Assembly: GCF_017876625.1 (NCBI RefSeq)
Contig: NZ_JAGIOH010000001.1
Location: 3,348,001 to 3,412,000 of the forward strand
Source of the DNA: Streptomyces syringium
GTDB lineage: Bacteria; Actinomycetota; Actinomycetes; Streptomycetales; Streptomycetaceae
Reading direction: 5' to 3'
DNA: 64,000 nucleotides
Shown: positions 36,809 to 45,406 of the stretch, piece by piece
How positions within the stretch are numbered: the first letter of the stretch is position 1
Layout of the letters: each line of letters starts with the position of its first letter
Program-made: the position numbers and the translations under genes
Notes under the pieces: model-generated
Database searches by the model: none
Told to the model about the DNA's origin: nothing
The model's input: the letters and a program-made list of their open reading frames with translations, nothing else

Positions 36809-37993
36809 TCACATTCCCAGCCACGCCCCATAGTTGCTGAACGTGTCCGGCATCCGCCGCTTCGCCGACTCCAGGCCTGCGTACGTCTCTCGCACCGTCG
36901 GGTGGTAGCGAGTCTGCTGGGGCGCCAGCTTGCGGGCCTTCTGCAGGTTCTTGAATGCGGCGTCCGTTCGGCCCGTCCACAATTGGGCTCGCGCCACCTC
37001 GGAATAGTGGTGCGCCAGCCGGGAGGGAGGCCACCCTTCGGGGATCGCCGTCTCCTGGGCGATCCTCACGGCTTCCGGATACTGATCCAGTTCGGCGAGC
37101 ACACTCACACGGTGCACGCCGACATTGGTCGGCCCGAACGAAAGCCAATGGACCTTCTCAGCCGGCCCCGTCCGCGCCGCGATGCGCTGGGCTTCGTCCA
37201 GGTGCCCCTCGGCCGCGCCCTCGTCCTTGTCGCGGCCCGCCAGCACGGCGGCACCCAAGTGGAGCTGCCCCGTCACCACGTCGCGCACTCTGCCAGCCTC
37301 GGCCTGTTCCAGGACAGCCATGCTCTGGCGGATGAGCCGCTTGCCGGTTCGGTATTCACTGGCACGCAGATAAGCCAGGGCCCGTAGGTACTGGCGCATC
37401 CCGCCCAGGATCGGATCCGAGGCCCGTTGAGCAGCCCACTCCAGCCGGTCCAGCGCGATCGTGCAGAGATCCAGGAAACCGAGCTTCGTCGTGACGTCGT
37501 AGGCGGTCCGGTAAGTGCTGGCAAGCACCTGCCAGCTGCGATCAGTGGGGGAAGCGTGCGCCGCCGTCGTGGCTTCACAGATCAGACCCGGTAGGTCTGC
37601 GGCGACCTGCTTGATGTTCGTGACCCGAACCAGTGCGCACAGCTTTTCGGCGTGTGCCTCCAACTCATGGAACGGGCGCGGGGACACGTCCGGATCCCGC
37701 CCGAGGTCGTACACATTCAGCGCCTCACGGATCGGCTGGATCAGTCCGTCCAGTTGATCCTGGCGCAATTCCTCAAGGTACGGCTGCCCGGTCAATTCGG
37801 TGACGGGAACCGAAAGGGCACGGGCGAGAGACCCGATCGCTGAAGGGCTCGCGGGCAGTACGCCCTGCTCGACCTTGGTGATGGTGCTGTACGAAACGTG
37901 GGACAAGTCGGCAAGTTCGCGCTGCGTCAGCCGACGTACTTTGCGCGCGTGCGCGATGCGTGTACCGGTGTGCTCGTCAATGTACGGGGGCAT
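36809..37993 (-). CDS. XRE-family regulator with TPR-type C-terminal region
   Basis: 394 residues from ATG 37993 behind GGAG. The N-terminal HTH_XRE (about 10-65) has RIAHARKVRRLTQRELADLS and VSYSTITKVEQGVLPASPSAI. The rest is alpha-helical with TPR-like pairs (AQLWTGRTDAAFKNLQKARKLAP, AAVLAGRDKDEGAAEGHLDEA). This architecture is abundant in Streptomyces, often linked to signalling by small molecules or peptides; target and ligand unknown. Confidence 0.87.
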   Translation of the reverse strand: MPPYIDEHTGTRIAHARKVRRLTQRELADLSHVSYSTITKVEQGVLPASPSAIGSLARALSVPVTELTGQPYLEELRQDQLDGLIQPIREALNVYDLGRDPDVSPRPFHELEAHAEKLCALVRVTNIKQVAADLPGLICEATTAAHASPTDRSWQVLASTYRTAYDVTTKLGFLDLCTIALDRLEWAAQRASDPILGGMRQYLRALAYLRASEYRTGKRLIRQSMAVLEQAEAGRVRDVVTGQLHLGAAVLAGRDKDEGAAEGHLDEAQRIAARTGPAEKVHWLSFGPTNVGVHRVSVLAELDQYPEAVRIAQETAIPEGWPPSRLAHHYSEVARAQLWTGRTDAAFKNLQKARKLAPQQTRYHPTVRETYAGLESAKRRMPDTFSNYGAWLGM

Positions 37994-38033
37994 GGGGAGC
38001 TCCGTTCTGACTGGACATCTGAACGGTACCGCT

Positions 38034-38063
38034 GCCCCGTCGCGGGGGAACGACGAACGGCCC
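38034..38063. repeat. 30-bp direct repeat, copy 1
   Basis: Starts GCCCCGTCGCGGGGGAACGA and ends CGAACGGCCC; identical to 40531-40560. It includes the left arm of the terminator at 38055-38084. The two copies bracket the DUF6879/XRE/DUF397 module. Confidence 0.85.
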
Positions 38064-38084
38064 CCGCTTCCGCGGGGGCCGTTC
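38055..38084 (-). terminator. Terminator of the DUF6879-XRE-DUF397-hypothetical operon
   Basis: GAACGGCCCCCGC pairs perfectly with GCGGGGGCCGTTC around TTCC (13-bp stem). It lies 19 bp after the stop of the hypothetical gene. Confidence 0.85.
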
Positions 38085-38102
38085 GTTCTCCGAGCTACGT
38101 CA

Positions 38103-38591
38103 TCACCTCGCCGGGCATGGCAAGTCAGGCCGGGTCCGGTTCGGTGCGCACGTCACCAAGGCCAGGGACAGGAACAGTGGCTGCCTCAGGTAGAAGCCCA
38201 GAGAGACATCTCCGCCCCACATCAGTCGTTCCACTGCGGAGGCCACGCAGGCCACTGAGAACTCGGCGCCCCGATCGCGGGCGAAGGCGAAGCGCGGGGC
38301 GTACTCCATGAGCCGTCGCCCCAGCCATTCCCCCGCCTCCTTGGGCTCCTCCCACGTCCCACGAATCCGCGCAGGCGGCTTCACGAGCCACAGGACCGTT
38401 TCGATCGGCGGAACCTCGGTGCCCCTCCACTCCACAGCTGCCTCACGGCGCCTTTGGACAACATCAGGGTGGCTCGTGGAGGTCGGCTCCTCTGCCGGGA
38501 GCGGGCGCCGAACGCTCTCCCTGTCGTACACCGCCTTCTCCCCCACCCACAGGTACCCGTGAACGTGCACAGGCACTGCCCGGCCGATCAA
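38103..38591 (-). CDS. Hypothetical protein, last gene of the XRE/DUF397 module
   Basis: 162 residues from TTG 38591, overlapping the DUF397 stop (TTGA); GTG 38576 would give 157. No family recognised. Features: VHVHGYLWVGEKAVYDRESV near the start, a tryptophan-rich middle (IETVLWLVKPPARIRGTWEE) and a hydrophobic C-terminal stretch (GFYLRQPLFLSLALVTCAP). Its coupling to the DUF397 gene suggests a role in the same module. Confidence 0.55.
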   Translation of the reverse strand: MIGRAVPVHVHGYLWVGEKAVYDRESVRRPLPAEEPTSTSHPDVVQRRREAAVEWRGTEVPPIETVLWLVKPPARIRGTWEEPKEAGEWLGRRLMEYAPRFAFARDRGAEFSVACVASAVERLMWGGDVSLGFYLRQPLFLSLALVTCAPNRTRPDLPCPAR

Positions 38592-38785
38592 GCCAACAGG
38601 TCGAACTCGCCCGCCTTGGCCCCCGCCAGGAAGTCACCCCACTCCTGCGGTGTGAACTGCATGACGACCTCGGTCTTGGTGTCGCGCAACGCGACGATCC
38701 CGGGAACGTTTGTGGCGACCTCGACGCATCCCTCGGTGCACGGACCTCCGCACGCAGCGGCGGCGTGGAACTCGTACTGCGCCAT
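38588..38785 (-). CDS. DUF397 protein (BldB/Scr2-like small protein)
   Basis: 65 residues from ATG 38785 with the very strong AAGGAGGA ribosome binding site; the frame to 38929 has none. The DUF397 core is recognisable: CVEVATNVPGIVALRDTK, then FTPQEWGDFLAGAKAGEFD. Such proteins pair with the DUF5753-type XRE regulator encoded just upstream and are thought to modulate it, as in WhiJ/BldB-like and Scr1/Scr2 pairs. Confidence 0.92.
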   Translation of the reverse strand: MAQYEFHAAAACGGPCTEGCVEVATNVPGIVALRDTKTEVVMQFTPQEWGDFLAGAKAGEFDLLA

Positions 38786-38891
38786 GGGTTCCTCCTTCGT
38801 AGATTCTCGCGGCTTCGTCGTTCGCCCTACCAGGGACGCTAGGGGCGGGAAGGAGGCCGCCTCCACGTTCTTGCACGAGATTGCACGCGCG

Positions 38892-39740
38892 CTACCCGAG
38901 CGAGTTGATGGCCCCGGTGATGAGCGCACGGGCCTTCACCCCGTACACAGCGAGTTCCGACAGCCCGGAGAACGCCTTGGCGTAGAGGGCGATCTCGCTG
39001 GGGGACGTGACGTTCACAGCCGCGGTCAGCAGTTCCACGCTCACTCGACGGTCGTCGAAGAGGTAGAACGCTTCCAGCGGCCACACTCGACGCCGAGCGT
39101 CGGAGGGAATGACGCCGAGGCTCACGTTCGGCAGGGCCATGACCGCGAGCAGGTAGCCGAGTTGCCCTGCCATCGTCTCGGCGTCACCGACGCGATATCG
39201 AAGCACCGTCTCCTCGATGAGCAGCGCGAACCGGTGGTTGCCCTGATGGACGACTTCGGAGCGCTCGATACGGGAAGCGGCCGCCTCGGGTGAGTCGTCA
39301 GGGGTGCCTTGGAACGCGGCGATGGTGGACAGCAGGGCGGCTGCGTAGGACTCCGTCTGGACCATGCCGGGAATGACGTTGGAGCAGTACACCCTGAACA
39401 GACGCGTGCCCCGGTACAGGGGAACAATCTCCTCCTGCGCCCTGCGCATCCCGTGCCTGTGCAGCTTCTTCCAGTGGACATACATCTGATCGGCCTGGCG
39501 ATTGGCAGCGATCAGGTCCGCGACCTGGCTTTCACCTCCGCAGGCGGTGCACCACGCCCGAATGTCGGCGTCGGACGGCGGTGTCCTCGCATTTTCGATG
39601 CGCGAAGACTTCGCAGGGCTCCAGCCGCACCGACGAGCCAGCTCATGTCCGGTCAGCTCCGCATCGATACGCATATCCCGAAGCCGGGCAGCGATGACTT
39701 CGCGCGCGGCTTGGGCACTGGACGAGGAGGACACGGACAC
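38892..39740 (-). CDS. XRE regulator with DUF5753 (WhiJ/Scr1-like)
   Basis: 282 residues. HTH_XRE at about 15-75 (LTGHELARRCGWSPAKSSRIENA), then the DUF5753 domain from about residue 95 with LFRVYCSNVIPGMVQTESYAAALL and LLIEETVLRYRVGDAETMAGQL. It starts 25 bp after the DUF6879 gene; the DUF397 gene follows at 106 bp. Dozens of such pairs occur per Streptomyces genome, and some affect development or antibiotic production. Confidence 0.93.
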   Translation of the reverse strand: MSVSSSSSAQAAREVIAARLRDMRIDAELTGHELARRCGWSPAKSSRIENARTPPSDADIRAWCTACGGESQVADLIAANRQADQMYVHWKKLHRHGMRRAQEEIVPLYRGTRLFRVYCSNVIPGMVQTESYAAALLSTIAAFQGTPDDSPEAAASRIERSEVVHQGNHRFALLIEETVLRYRVGDAETMAGQLGYLLAVMALPNVSLGVIPSDARRRVWPLEAFYLFDDRRVSVELLTAAVNVTSPSEIALYAKAFSGLSELAVYGVKARALITGAINSLG

Positions 39741-39765
39741 GAGTCAGCTTTCGGTGGTTCGTGGT

Positions 39766-40296
39766 TCAGATCGAATATTTCTCGTGGGGGGTCCCGCGCT
39801 CCCATACGGCCTCGAAGGCTGCTGCGGCAAGCCGTACGACCGCCGGCTCGGTACGCACCTCCCACCCAGGTTCGGACCAGCTTCCCTCACCGGTGAAGTG
39901 GTTGAACAGAACGGTCTCGTCGTCGAAGACCCAGCAATCGTTGCCTGGCAGTGCGATGTCCGACGCGTGTCGCCTGGGCAGCCAGCGGACTTGCTCACCC
40001 GCCTGAAGATTGACGACGGTACCCGCGTGCTCGTACTTGATGTAGTCGGTCACCGGCTCGGAGACCACACGGGCACGACGGACTGCAACGCCCCTGGCGA
40101 CAGTCCGCTGAATGAGGTCTACCCACGGCGCCCAATAGTCGGACGTCGGGTCGATATCGCGTTCCCCCGTACGCGCCCAGCGCTCGAAGTCCTGAGCCTC
40201 ATCCCCTACCCCGTACACGTCCCGCATTTCCAGGTGCACGGCGGAGCGTTTGGCCGAAGCCAGCAGCTCGTCAAAGCCCGGCTCGTTCTGCGACAT
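39766..40296 (-). CDS. DUF6879 family protein
   Basis: 176 residues from ATG 40296 (GGGAGG 6 nt before); GTG 40299 adds one. Typical of DUF6879: FDELLASAKRSAVHLEMRDVYG, ERWARTGERDI and NDCWVFDDETVLFNHFTGEG. The family is found mainly beside DUF397/XRE genes in actinobacteria; biochemical function unknown. Confidence 0.88.
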   Translation of the reverse strand: MSQNEPGFDELLASAKRSAVHLEMRDVYGVGDEAQDFERWARTGERDIDPTSDYWAPWVDLIQRTVARGVAVRRARVVSEPVTDYIKYEHAGTVVNLQAGEQVRWLPRRHASDIALPGNDCWVFDDETVLFNHFTGEGSWSEPGWEVRTEPAVVRLAAAAFEAVWERGTPHEKYSI

Positions 40297-40387
40297 CACA
40301 TGCCTCCCTCAGCATGGGCACCATTCGGACCGGAATCCGGATCACCGCTTCGTGGGGCGGAATCCCGGGCGCGTGCCCCGGAATCAC
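40271..40387 (-). CDS. Possible small ORF overlapping the DUF6879 start
   Basis: 38 codons from GTG 40387 (IPGHAPGIPPHEAVIRIPVR, ending REACDVAERAGL). The frame stays open upstream to a TAA near 40512 without a good start, so this may be the 3' end of a broken gene. It overlaps the DUF6879 start by 26 nt. Confidence 0.3.
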   Translation of the reverse strand: MIPGHAPGIPPHEAVIRIPVRMVPMLREACDVAERAGL

Positions 40388-40530
40388 TGTGGCCTCGCAC
40401 TGGGCCTTGAGCTCTTCGTATGCCTCCGGTTTTGGGCTTGGGCGCTTACGCCAACTTGCACGAGCGTGCTCGCGATGAGCGCCTCCGTCAAGAGCGCGAA
40501 GCTCGACTTACGTCAGCAGAGCGGCACCCC

Positions 40531-40560
40531 GCCCCGTCGCGGGGGAACGACGAACGGCCC
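40531..40560. repeat. 30-bp direct repeat, copy 2
   Basis: Identical to 38034-38063, 2497 bp away. It forms the left part of the MerR terminator region. Confidence 0.85.
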
Positions 40561-40581
40561 TGCCTCGCAGGGCCGTTCGTC
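40549..40581 (-). terminator. Terminator of the merR gene
   Basis: GACGAACGGCCCTGC pairs with GCAGGGCCGTTCGTC around CTC, a perfect 15-bp stem, 17 bp after the MerR stop. Confidence 0.85.
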
Positions 40582-40598
40582 CCCTCACCCCACAGCCG

Positions 40599-41543
40599 TC
40601 AGCGGCCGGCCCGCAGGCCCGCGATCAGCCAATCCATCGCCGGACCCATGCTCGGCTCCGGCCAGCCGTTGATCACGGCGATCAGCCGCCAGTACCGCTC
40701 GAACCGTGAGTCGTTGCCGATCTCCATCCGTTCCAGCAGCCAGGACCGGAACTCCGGGCCGTCCTCACGGCCCGACAGCTCCGCGCTCCGGGCCACCAGC
40801 TCGTCGACCACCGGGCGCGCCTCCTCGGAGGTCGGCTCGACGCCGGACTCCTGAGCCCGGGTGGTCCGCTCCCTGATCAGGTCCGCCAGCCGACGGGCAT
40901 CCTCCGGAGCGGGCGCCCCGGCCTCCGTACGGGACCGGAGCTGGTCGACGGCGGCCTTGCGCATTCCGGCACGGAAATCGGCGTCCTGGACCAGCTCCGC
41001 CAGCTCCACCCAGGCGTCGATCTGCTCGGGCGCCGGGTCCTCCGGCAGCTCCGGCATCGCGCTGCGCATGGTGGCCAGGAATTCGGCATCGACGTCGAGG
41101 CCGTCGAAGGAGTGGTCGATGAAGTCGTGGATCAGGCGGCGGCGTTCCTGATCGGAGAGATTCGCGAGCTTGTGCATGAGTTCCATCTCCTCGGGTGTGG
41201 ACCCGCGTCCGGCTACCGCTCGCAGGACGGCCTGGCGCAGCCGCAACGTGCGGATCTGCACGTCGAGCGCCTCGGCGTGTACGGCCGCGACCTCGGCGAC
41301 GGTGATCTCGCGCTCCAGCACCCGCTGGATGACGGCGAGACCGACACCGAGTTCGCGCAGCGTACGGACGAGGCCGAGCCGGGCCAGGGCGTCCTGCCCG
41401 TAGAGGCGGTAGCCGGCGGGCGTACGGTCGGTCGGCGGCACCACTCCCGCATCGGACCAGAACCGGATGGTCTTGACCGAAAGACCGGTCAGCCGGGCCA
41501 GGTCACCGATGGAATGGACGGCGTCGTCGTCCATGTCCGTCAC
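40599..41543 (-). CDS. MerR-family transcriptional regulator
   Basis: 314 residues, GTG 41543 or ATG 41534. The winged HTH has HSIGDLARLTGLSVKTIRFWSDAG and TPAGYRLYGQDALARLG, followed by the coiled dimerisation helix (VAEVAAVHAEALDVQIRTLRL). The long helical C-terminal domain (about 130-314) with LSDQERRRLIHDFIDHSF and INGWPEPSMGP lacks a metal-binding Cys motif, so an organic ligand is more likely; the ligand is unknown. Confidence 0.9.
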   Translation of the reverse strand: MTDMDDDAVHSIGDLARLTGLSVKTIRFWSDAGVVPPTDRTPAGYRLYGQDALARLGLVRTLRELGVGLAVIQRVLEREITVAEVAAVHAEALDVQIRTLRLRQAVLRAVAGRGSTPEEMELMHKLANLSDQERRRLIHDFIDHSFDGLDVDAEFLATMRSAMPELPEDPAPEQIDAWVELAELVQDADFRAGMRKAAVDQLRSRTEAGAPAPEDARRLADLIRERTTRAQESGVEPTSEEARPVVDELVARSAELSGREDGPEFRSWLLERMEIGNDSRFERYWRLIAVINGWPEPSMGPAMDWLIAGLRAGR

Positions 41544-41633
41544 CTTGATGTCTCCCGTCGCTGGAGAGTCAACACCGGGGCGCGCACCCGACGGCGTGCG
41601 GCCCGCCGGACGAGCCGCGCCCCCGGAACGTCC

Positions 41634-42002
41634 CTACCCCTCCGCGATCACCACCGCCGACGCCACCCCCGCGTCATGGCTCAGCGAGATGTGCCAGGAG
41701 CGCACCCCCAGGGCCTCCGCGCACGCGGCCACCGTGCCCGTGACCGTCAGGCTCGGGCGGCCGCTGTCCGCCGTGGTGACCTCCGCGTCCGTCCAGAGCA
41801 GGCCCGCCGGGGCGCCGAGGGCCTTGGCCAGGGCCTCCTTCGCGGCGAAGCGGGCCGCCAGGGAGGCGATGCCGCGGCGCTCGCCGCTCGGCAGGTACAG
41901 CTCGGCCTCGACGAACAGGCGGTCGGCGAGGCTCGGCGTGCGCTGGAGGGCCGCGTCGAAGCGTTCGATCTCGGCTACGTCGATACCGACGCCGATGATC
42001 AT
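41634..42002 (-). CDS. acpS: Holo-[acyl-carrier-protein] synthase
   Basis: 122 residues, normal length. It transfers 4'-phosphopantetheine from CoA to ACP. Mg2+ ligands lie in [12 protein letters not shown] and [12 protein letters not shown]. Its ATG overlaps the glmS stop (ATGA), so the two genes are coupled. Confidence 0.96.
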   Translation of the reverse strand: MIIGVGIDVAEIERFDAALQRTPSLADRLFVEAELYLPSGERRGIASLAARFAAKEALAKALGAPAGLLWTDAEVTTADSGRPSLTVTGTVAACAEALGVRSWHISLSHDAGVASAVVIAEG

Positions 42003-43846
42003 TCGACCGTCACCGACTTGGCCAGGTTGCGCGGCTGGTCGACCTCGTTGCCCCGGGCCGTGGCCAGCTCGCAGGCGAAGACCTGCAAGGGGACCGTCGC
42101 GACCAGCGGTTGCAGCAGCACCGGCGTGGCCGGGATCTCGATGAGGTGGTCGGCGTACGGGCGTACCGCCTCGTCACCGCGCTCGGCGATGACGATCGTA
42201 CGGGCGCCCCGGGCCCTGATCTCCTGGATGTTCGAGACGATCTTGTCGTGGAGGACCGACCGGCCGCGGGGGGACGGGACGACCACGACCACCGGCAGGT
42301 CGTCCTCGATCAGGGCGATGGGCCCGTGCTTCAGCTCGCCCGCCGCGAAGCCCTCGGCGTGCATGTAGGCGAGCTCCTTGAGCTTCAGGGCGCCTTCCAG
42401 GGCGACCGGGTAGCCGACGTGCCGGCCGAGGAAGAGCACCGTGTTCTTGTCGGCCAGGGAGCGGGCCAGCTCGCGGACCGGCTCCATGGTCTCCAGGACC
42501 TCCTCCACCTGGGTGGCGATGGCCGACAGCTCGTGGACGACGGAGACGATCTCGTCGCCCCACTTGGTGCCGCGCACCTGGCCCAGGTAGAGGGCGACGA
42601 GGTAGCAGGCCACCAGCTGCGTCAGGAACGCCTTTGTGGACGCGACGGCGACTTCCGGGCCCGCGTGGGTGTAGAGCACGGCGTCGGACTCGCGGGGGAT
42701 CGTCGAGCCGTTCGTGTTGCAGATCGCGAGGACCTTCGCGCCCTGTTCCCGGGCGTGCCGCAGGGCCATCAGGGTGTCCATCGTCTCGCCGGACTGGCTG
42801 ATGGCGATCACCAGCGTGCGTTGGTCCAGGATCGGGTCGCGGTAGCGGAACTCGCTCGCCAGCTCCGTCTCGCAGGGGACGCGCGTCCAGTGCTCGATGG
42901 CGTACTTGGCGATCATGCCCGCGTGGTACGCCGTGCCGCACGCCACGATGACGACCTTGTCGACCTCGCGCAGTACGGACGCGGGGATGCGGACCTCGTC
43001 CAGCAGCAGCGCGCCGGACGCGTCGATCCGGCCCAGCAGCGTGTCCGCGACCGCCTTCGGCTGCTCGGCGATCTCCTTCAGCATGAAGTAGTCGTAGCCG
43101 CCCTTCTCGGCGGCGGAGGCGTCCCAGTCCACGTGGTACGCCCGGACGTCCGCGGGGGCGCCGTCGAAGTCCGTGACGGTCACGCCGTCCCGGCGCAGCT
43201 CCACGACCTGGTCCTGGCCGAGCTCGATCGCCTCGCGGGTGTGGGCGATGAAGGCGGCGACGTCGGAGGCGAGGAAGTGCTCGCCGTCACCGACGCCGAC
43301 GACCAGGGGCGAATTGCGACGGGCGCCGACGACCACGTCCGGGTCGTCGGCGTGCACCGCGACGAGCGTGAAGGCGCCCTCCAGGCGGCGGCACACCTGC
43401 CGCATGGACTCGGCGAGGTCGCCGCAGGAGGAGAAGGCCTCGGCGAGCAGGTGGGCGACGACCTCGGTGTCGGTCTCGGAGCCCAGGGTGTGGCCGCGCT
43501 CTGCCAGCTCGGCACGGAGCCCGGCGAAGTTCTCGATGATGCCGTTGTGGACCACCGCGACGCGCCCGGCGTTGTCCAGGTGCGGGTGGGCGTTGGCGTC
43601 GGTGGGACCGCCGTGGGTGGCCCACCGGGTGTGGCCGATGCCGGTCGGGCCGGACGGCAGCGGCCGCTCGGCCAGCTCCTTCTCCAGATTGGCGAGCTTG
43701 CCCGCCTTCTTCGCGGCGGCGAGACCGCCGTCGGCCAGCACCGCGACCCCGGCCGAGTCATAGCCGCGGTACTCCAGGCGCTTCAGGCCCGCCAATACGA
43801 CGTCGAGGGCGCACTGCCCTCCCACATAGCCAACGATTCCGCACAT
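41999..43846 (-). CDS. glmS: Glutamine-fructose-6-phosphate aminotransferase
   Basis: 615 residues. It makes glucosamine-6-phosphate for cell-wall precursors. N-terminal glutaminase nucleophile Cys2 (MCGIVGYVG), then [19 protein letters not shown]. Two SIS isomerase domains follow, with [17 protein letters not shown] and [19 protein letters not shown], and the end is [11 protein letters not shown]. No glmS ribozyme is expected or seen. Coupled to acpS. Confidence 0.97.
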   Translation of the reverse strand: MCGIVGYVGGQCALDVVLAGLKRLEYRGYDSAGVAVLADGGLAAAKKAGKLANLEKELAERPLPSGPTGIGHTRWATHGGPTDANAHPHLDNAGRVAVVHNGIIENFAGLRAELAERGHTLGSETDTEVVAHLLAEAFSSCGDLAESMRQVCRRLEGAFTLVAVHADDPDVVVGARRNSPLVVGVGDGEHFLASDVAAFIAHTREAIELGQDQVVELRRDGVTVTDFDGAPADVRAYHVDWDASAAEKGGYDYFMLKEIAEQPKAVADTLLGRIDASGALLLDEVRIPASVLREVDKVVIVACGTAYHAGMIAKYAIEHWTRVPCETELASEFRYRDPILDQRTLVIAISQSGETMDTLMALRHAREQGAKVLAICNTNGSTIPRESDAVLYTHAGPEVAVASTKAFLTQLVACYLVALYLGQVRGTKWGDEIVSVVHELSAIATQVEEVLETMEPVRELARSLADKNTVLFLGRHVGYPVALEGALKLKELAYMHAEGFAAGELKHGPIALIEDDLPVVVVVPSPRGRSVLHDKIVSNIQEIRARGARTIVIAERGDEAVRPYADHLIEIPATPVLLQPLVATVPLQVFACELATARGNEVDQPRNLAKSVTVE

Positions 43847-43870
43847 GGAGTGCAGCGTAAGGCCCAGGAC

Positions 43871-44119
43871 TCAACGGCCGCGGTCGATCCGGTCGATGGC
43901 TTCCTGGACGAGTTCGAGGTACTCGACCTCCTCGCAGCGCGGCTTGCTGCCCAGCTCGTACACGGCCAGGCAGTCCTCCAGGTCCTGACCGAGGTCCTCG
44001 TCCGGCAGCTCGTCGGTCAGCTCGCTCTTCACCTGGTCGGCGAAGGCGGACCGGTCGGTGCCGCAGCCGTGGGGGGCGTGGCGTCCGTGACGGCGGCGCA
44101 GGGATCTGAGAGCGAACAC
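43871..44119 (-). CDS. Hypothetical acidic protein upstream of glmS
   Basis: 82 residues from GTG 44119. After a basic N-terminus (MFALRSLRRRHGRHAPH), the rest is acidic and helical (DELPDEDLGQDLEDCLAVYE, then VEYLELVQEAIDRID). It starts the strand that continues into glmS, 24 bp downstream. The family is not recognised. Confidence 0.6.
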   Translation of the reverse strand: MFALRSLRRRHGRHAPHGCGTDRSAFADQVKSELTDELPDEDLGQDLEDCLAVYELGSKPRCEEVEYLELVQEAIDRIDRGR

Positions 44120-44402
44120 GGTGTCCCTCTGAGGGTGGGGGGCTCCGGTGGCAGTGGGGCGTCCGGAGTGGCTGGAACGTAGCTCCGACCCACCGGTAGG
44201 TACAGGGAATGAGGCCGAACGTCACCCGCTTGTGTCCCACAATCCCGCTCCCACACCCCATAAACCCCACAAAGAACACCCGAATCCCACACCTGGACAC
44301 AGGTCCGGATACGCACCCGGCGCACGCCCGGGGTAACCGCCAGTACGCGCTCCAAGGAGCCCCCGAAGTGAGCCCCGCCCGCCACCCGCGCAGAATGGGC
44401 CC

Positions 44403-45395
44403 GTGCCGACCACCACAGAGCAGCCGCAGCAACGACGCCGCGCCGACTCCTCCCCGTACGTGGATCTGACCCGTGCGGAGTGGAGCGCCCTGCGCGAGAA
44501 CACCCCGCTGCCGCTGACCGCCGAGGAGGTCGAGCGGCTGCGCGGGCTCGGCGACGTCATCGACCTGGACGAGGTCCGGGACGTCTACCTCCCGCTCTCC
44601 CGGCTGCTCAACCTCTACGTCGGAGCGACCAGCGAGCTGCGCGGCGCCCTGAACACCTTCCTGGGCGACGTGGGCGGCGGCCACGGCTCCCAGCCGGGCA
44701 CGCCCTTCGTCATAGGCGTCGCGGGCAGCGTCGCGGTCGGCAAGTCGACCACCGCCCGACTGCTCCAGGCGCTGCTGGCCCGCTGGCCCGAGCACCCGCG
44801 CGTCGAGCTGGTCACCACGGACGGCTTCCTGCTGCCCAACGCCGAGCTCCAGCGGCGCGGCCTGATGTCCCGCAAGGGCTTCCCCGAGTCCTACGACCGG
44901 CGCGCCCTGACCCGCTTCGTCGCGGACGTGAAGGCCGGCAAGGCGGAAGTGACCGCCCCGGTCTACTCCCACCTGATCTACGACATCGTGCCCGACGAGC
45001 GGCTGACCGTGCACCGCCCGGACATCCTGATCATCGAGGGCCTCAACGTCCTCCAGCCGGCGCTGCCCGGCAGCGACGGCCGCACCCGCGTCGGGCTGGC
45101 CGACTTCTTCGACTTCAGCGTGTACGTCGACGCGCGGGCCGACGACATCGAGCGCTGGTACTACGAGCGCTTCCGGAAGCTGCGCGCGACGGCCTTCCAG
45201 GACCCCGACTCGTACTTCCGCAGGTACACCCAGGTCTCCGAGGAGGAGGCCCTGGACTACGCCCGGCGGAACTGGCGCACCATCAACAAGCCGAACCTGC
45301 TGGAGAATGTGGCTCCCACCCGCGGACGGTCGAACCTGATCCTCCGCAAGGGGCCCGACCACAAGGTGCAGCGGCTCTCTCTGCGGAAACTCTAG
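44403..45395 (+). CDS. coaA: Type I pantothenate kinase
   Basis: 330 residues, GTG start. It phosphorylates pantothenate in the first step of CoA synthesis. P-loop [14 protein letters not shown], then [20 protein letters not shown] and [32 protein letters not shown] is family-typical. Divergent from the gene at 43871; the upstream gap of 283 bp carries four CCCACA motifs (44236, 44250, 44266, 44286). Confidence 0.96.
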   Translation: MPTTTEQPQQRRRADSSPYVDLTRAEWSALRENTPLPLTAEEVERLRGLGDVIDLDEVRDVYLPLSRLLNLYVGATSELRGALNTFLGDVGGGHGSQPGTPFVIGVAGSVAVGKSTTARLLQALLARWPEHPRVELVTTDGFLLPNAELQRRGLMSRKGFPESYDRRALTRFVADVKAGKAEVTAPVYSHLIYDIVPDERLTVHRPDILIIEGLNVLQPALPGSDGRTRVGLADFFDFSVYVDARADDIERWYYERFRKLRATAFQDPDSYFRRYTQVSEEEALDYARRNWRTINKPNLLENVAPTRGRSNLILRKGPDHKVQRLSLRKL

Positions 45396-45406
45396 AAAAG
45401 ACACTC

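Noticed and set aside
32185..41543. Whole accessory interval as one integrative element or prophage
   Set aside because: There is no integrase, tRNA target or direct repeat at its outer edges; the only direct repeat brackets a 2.5-kb module. Separate gains are likelier.
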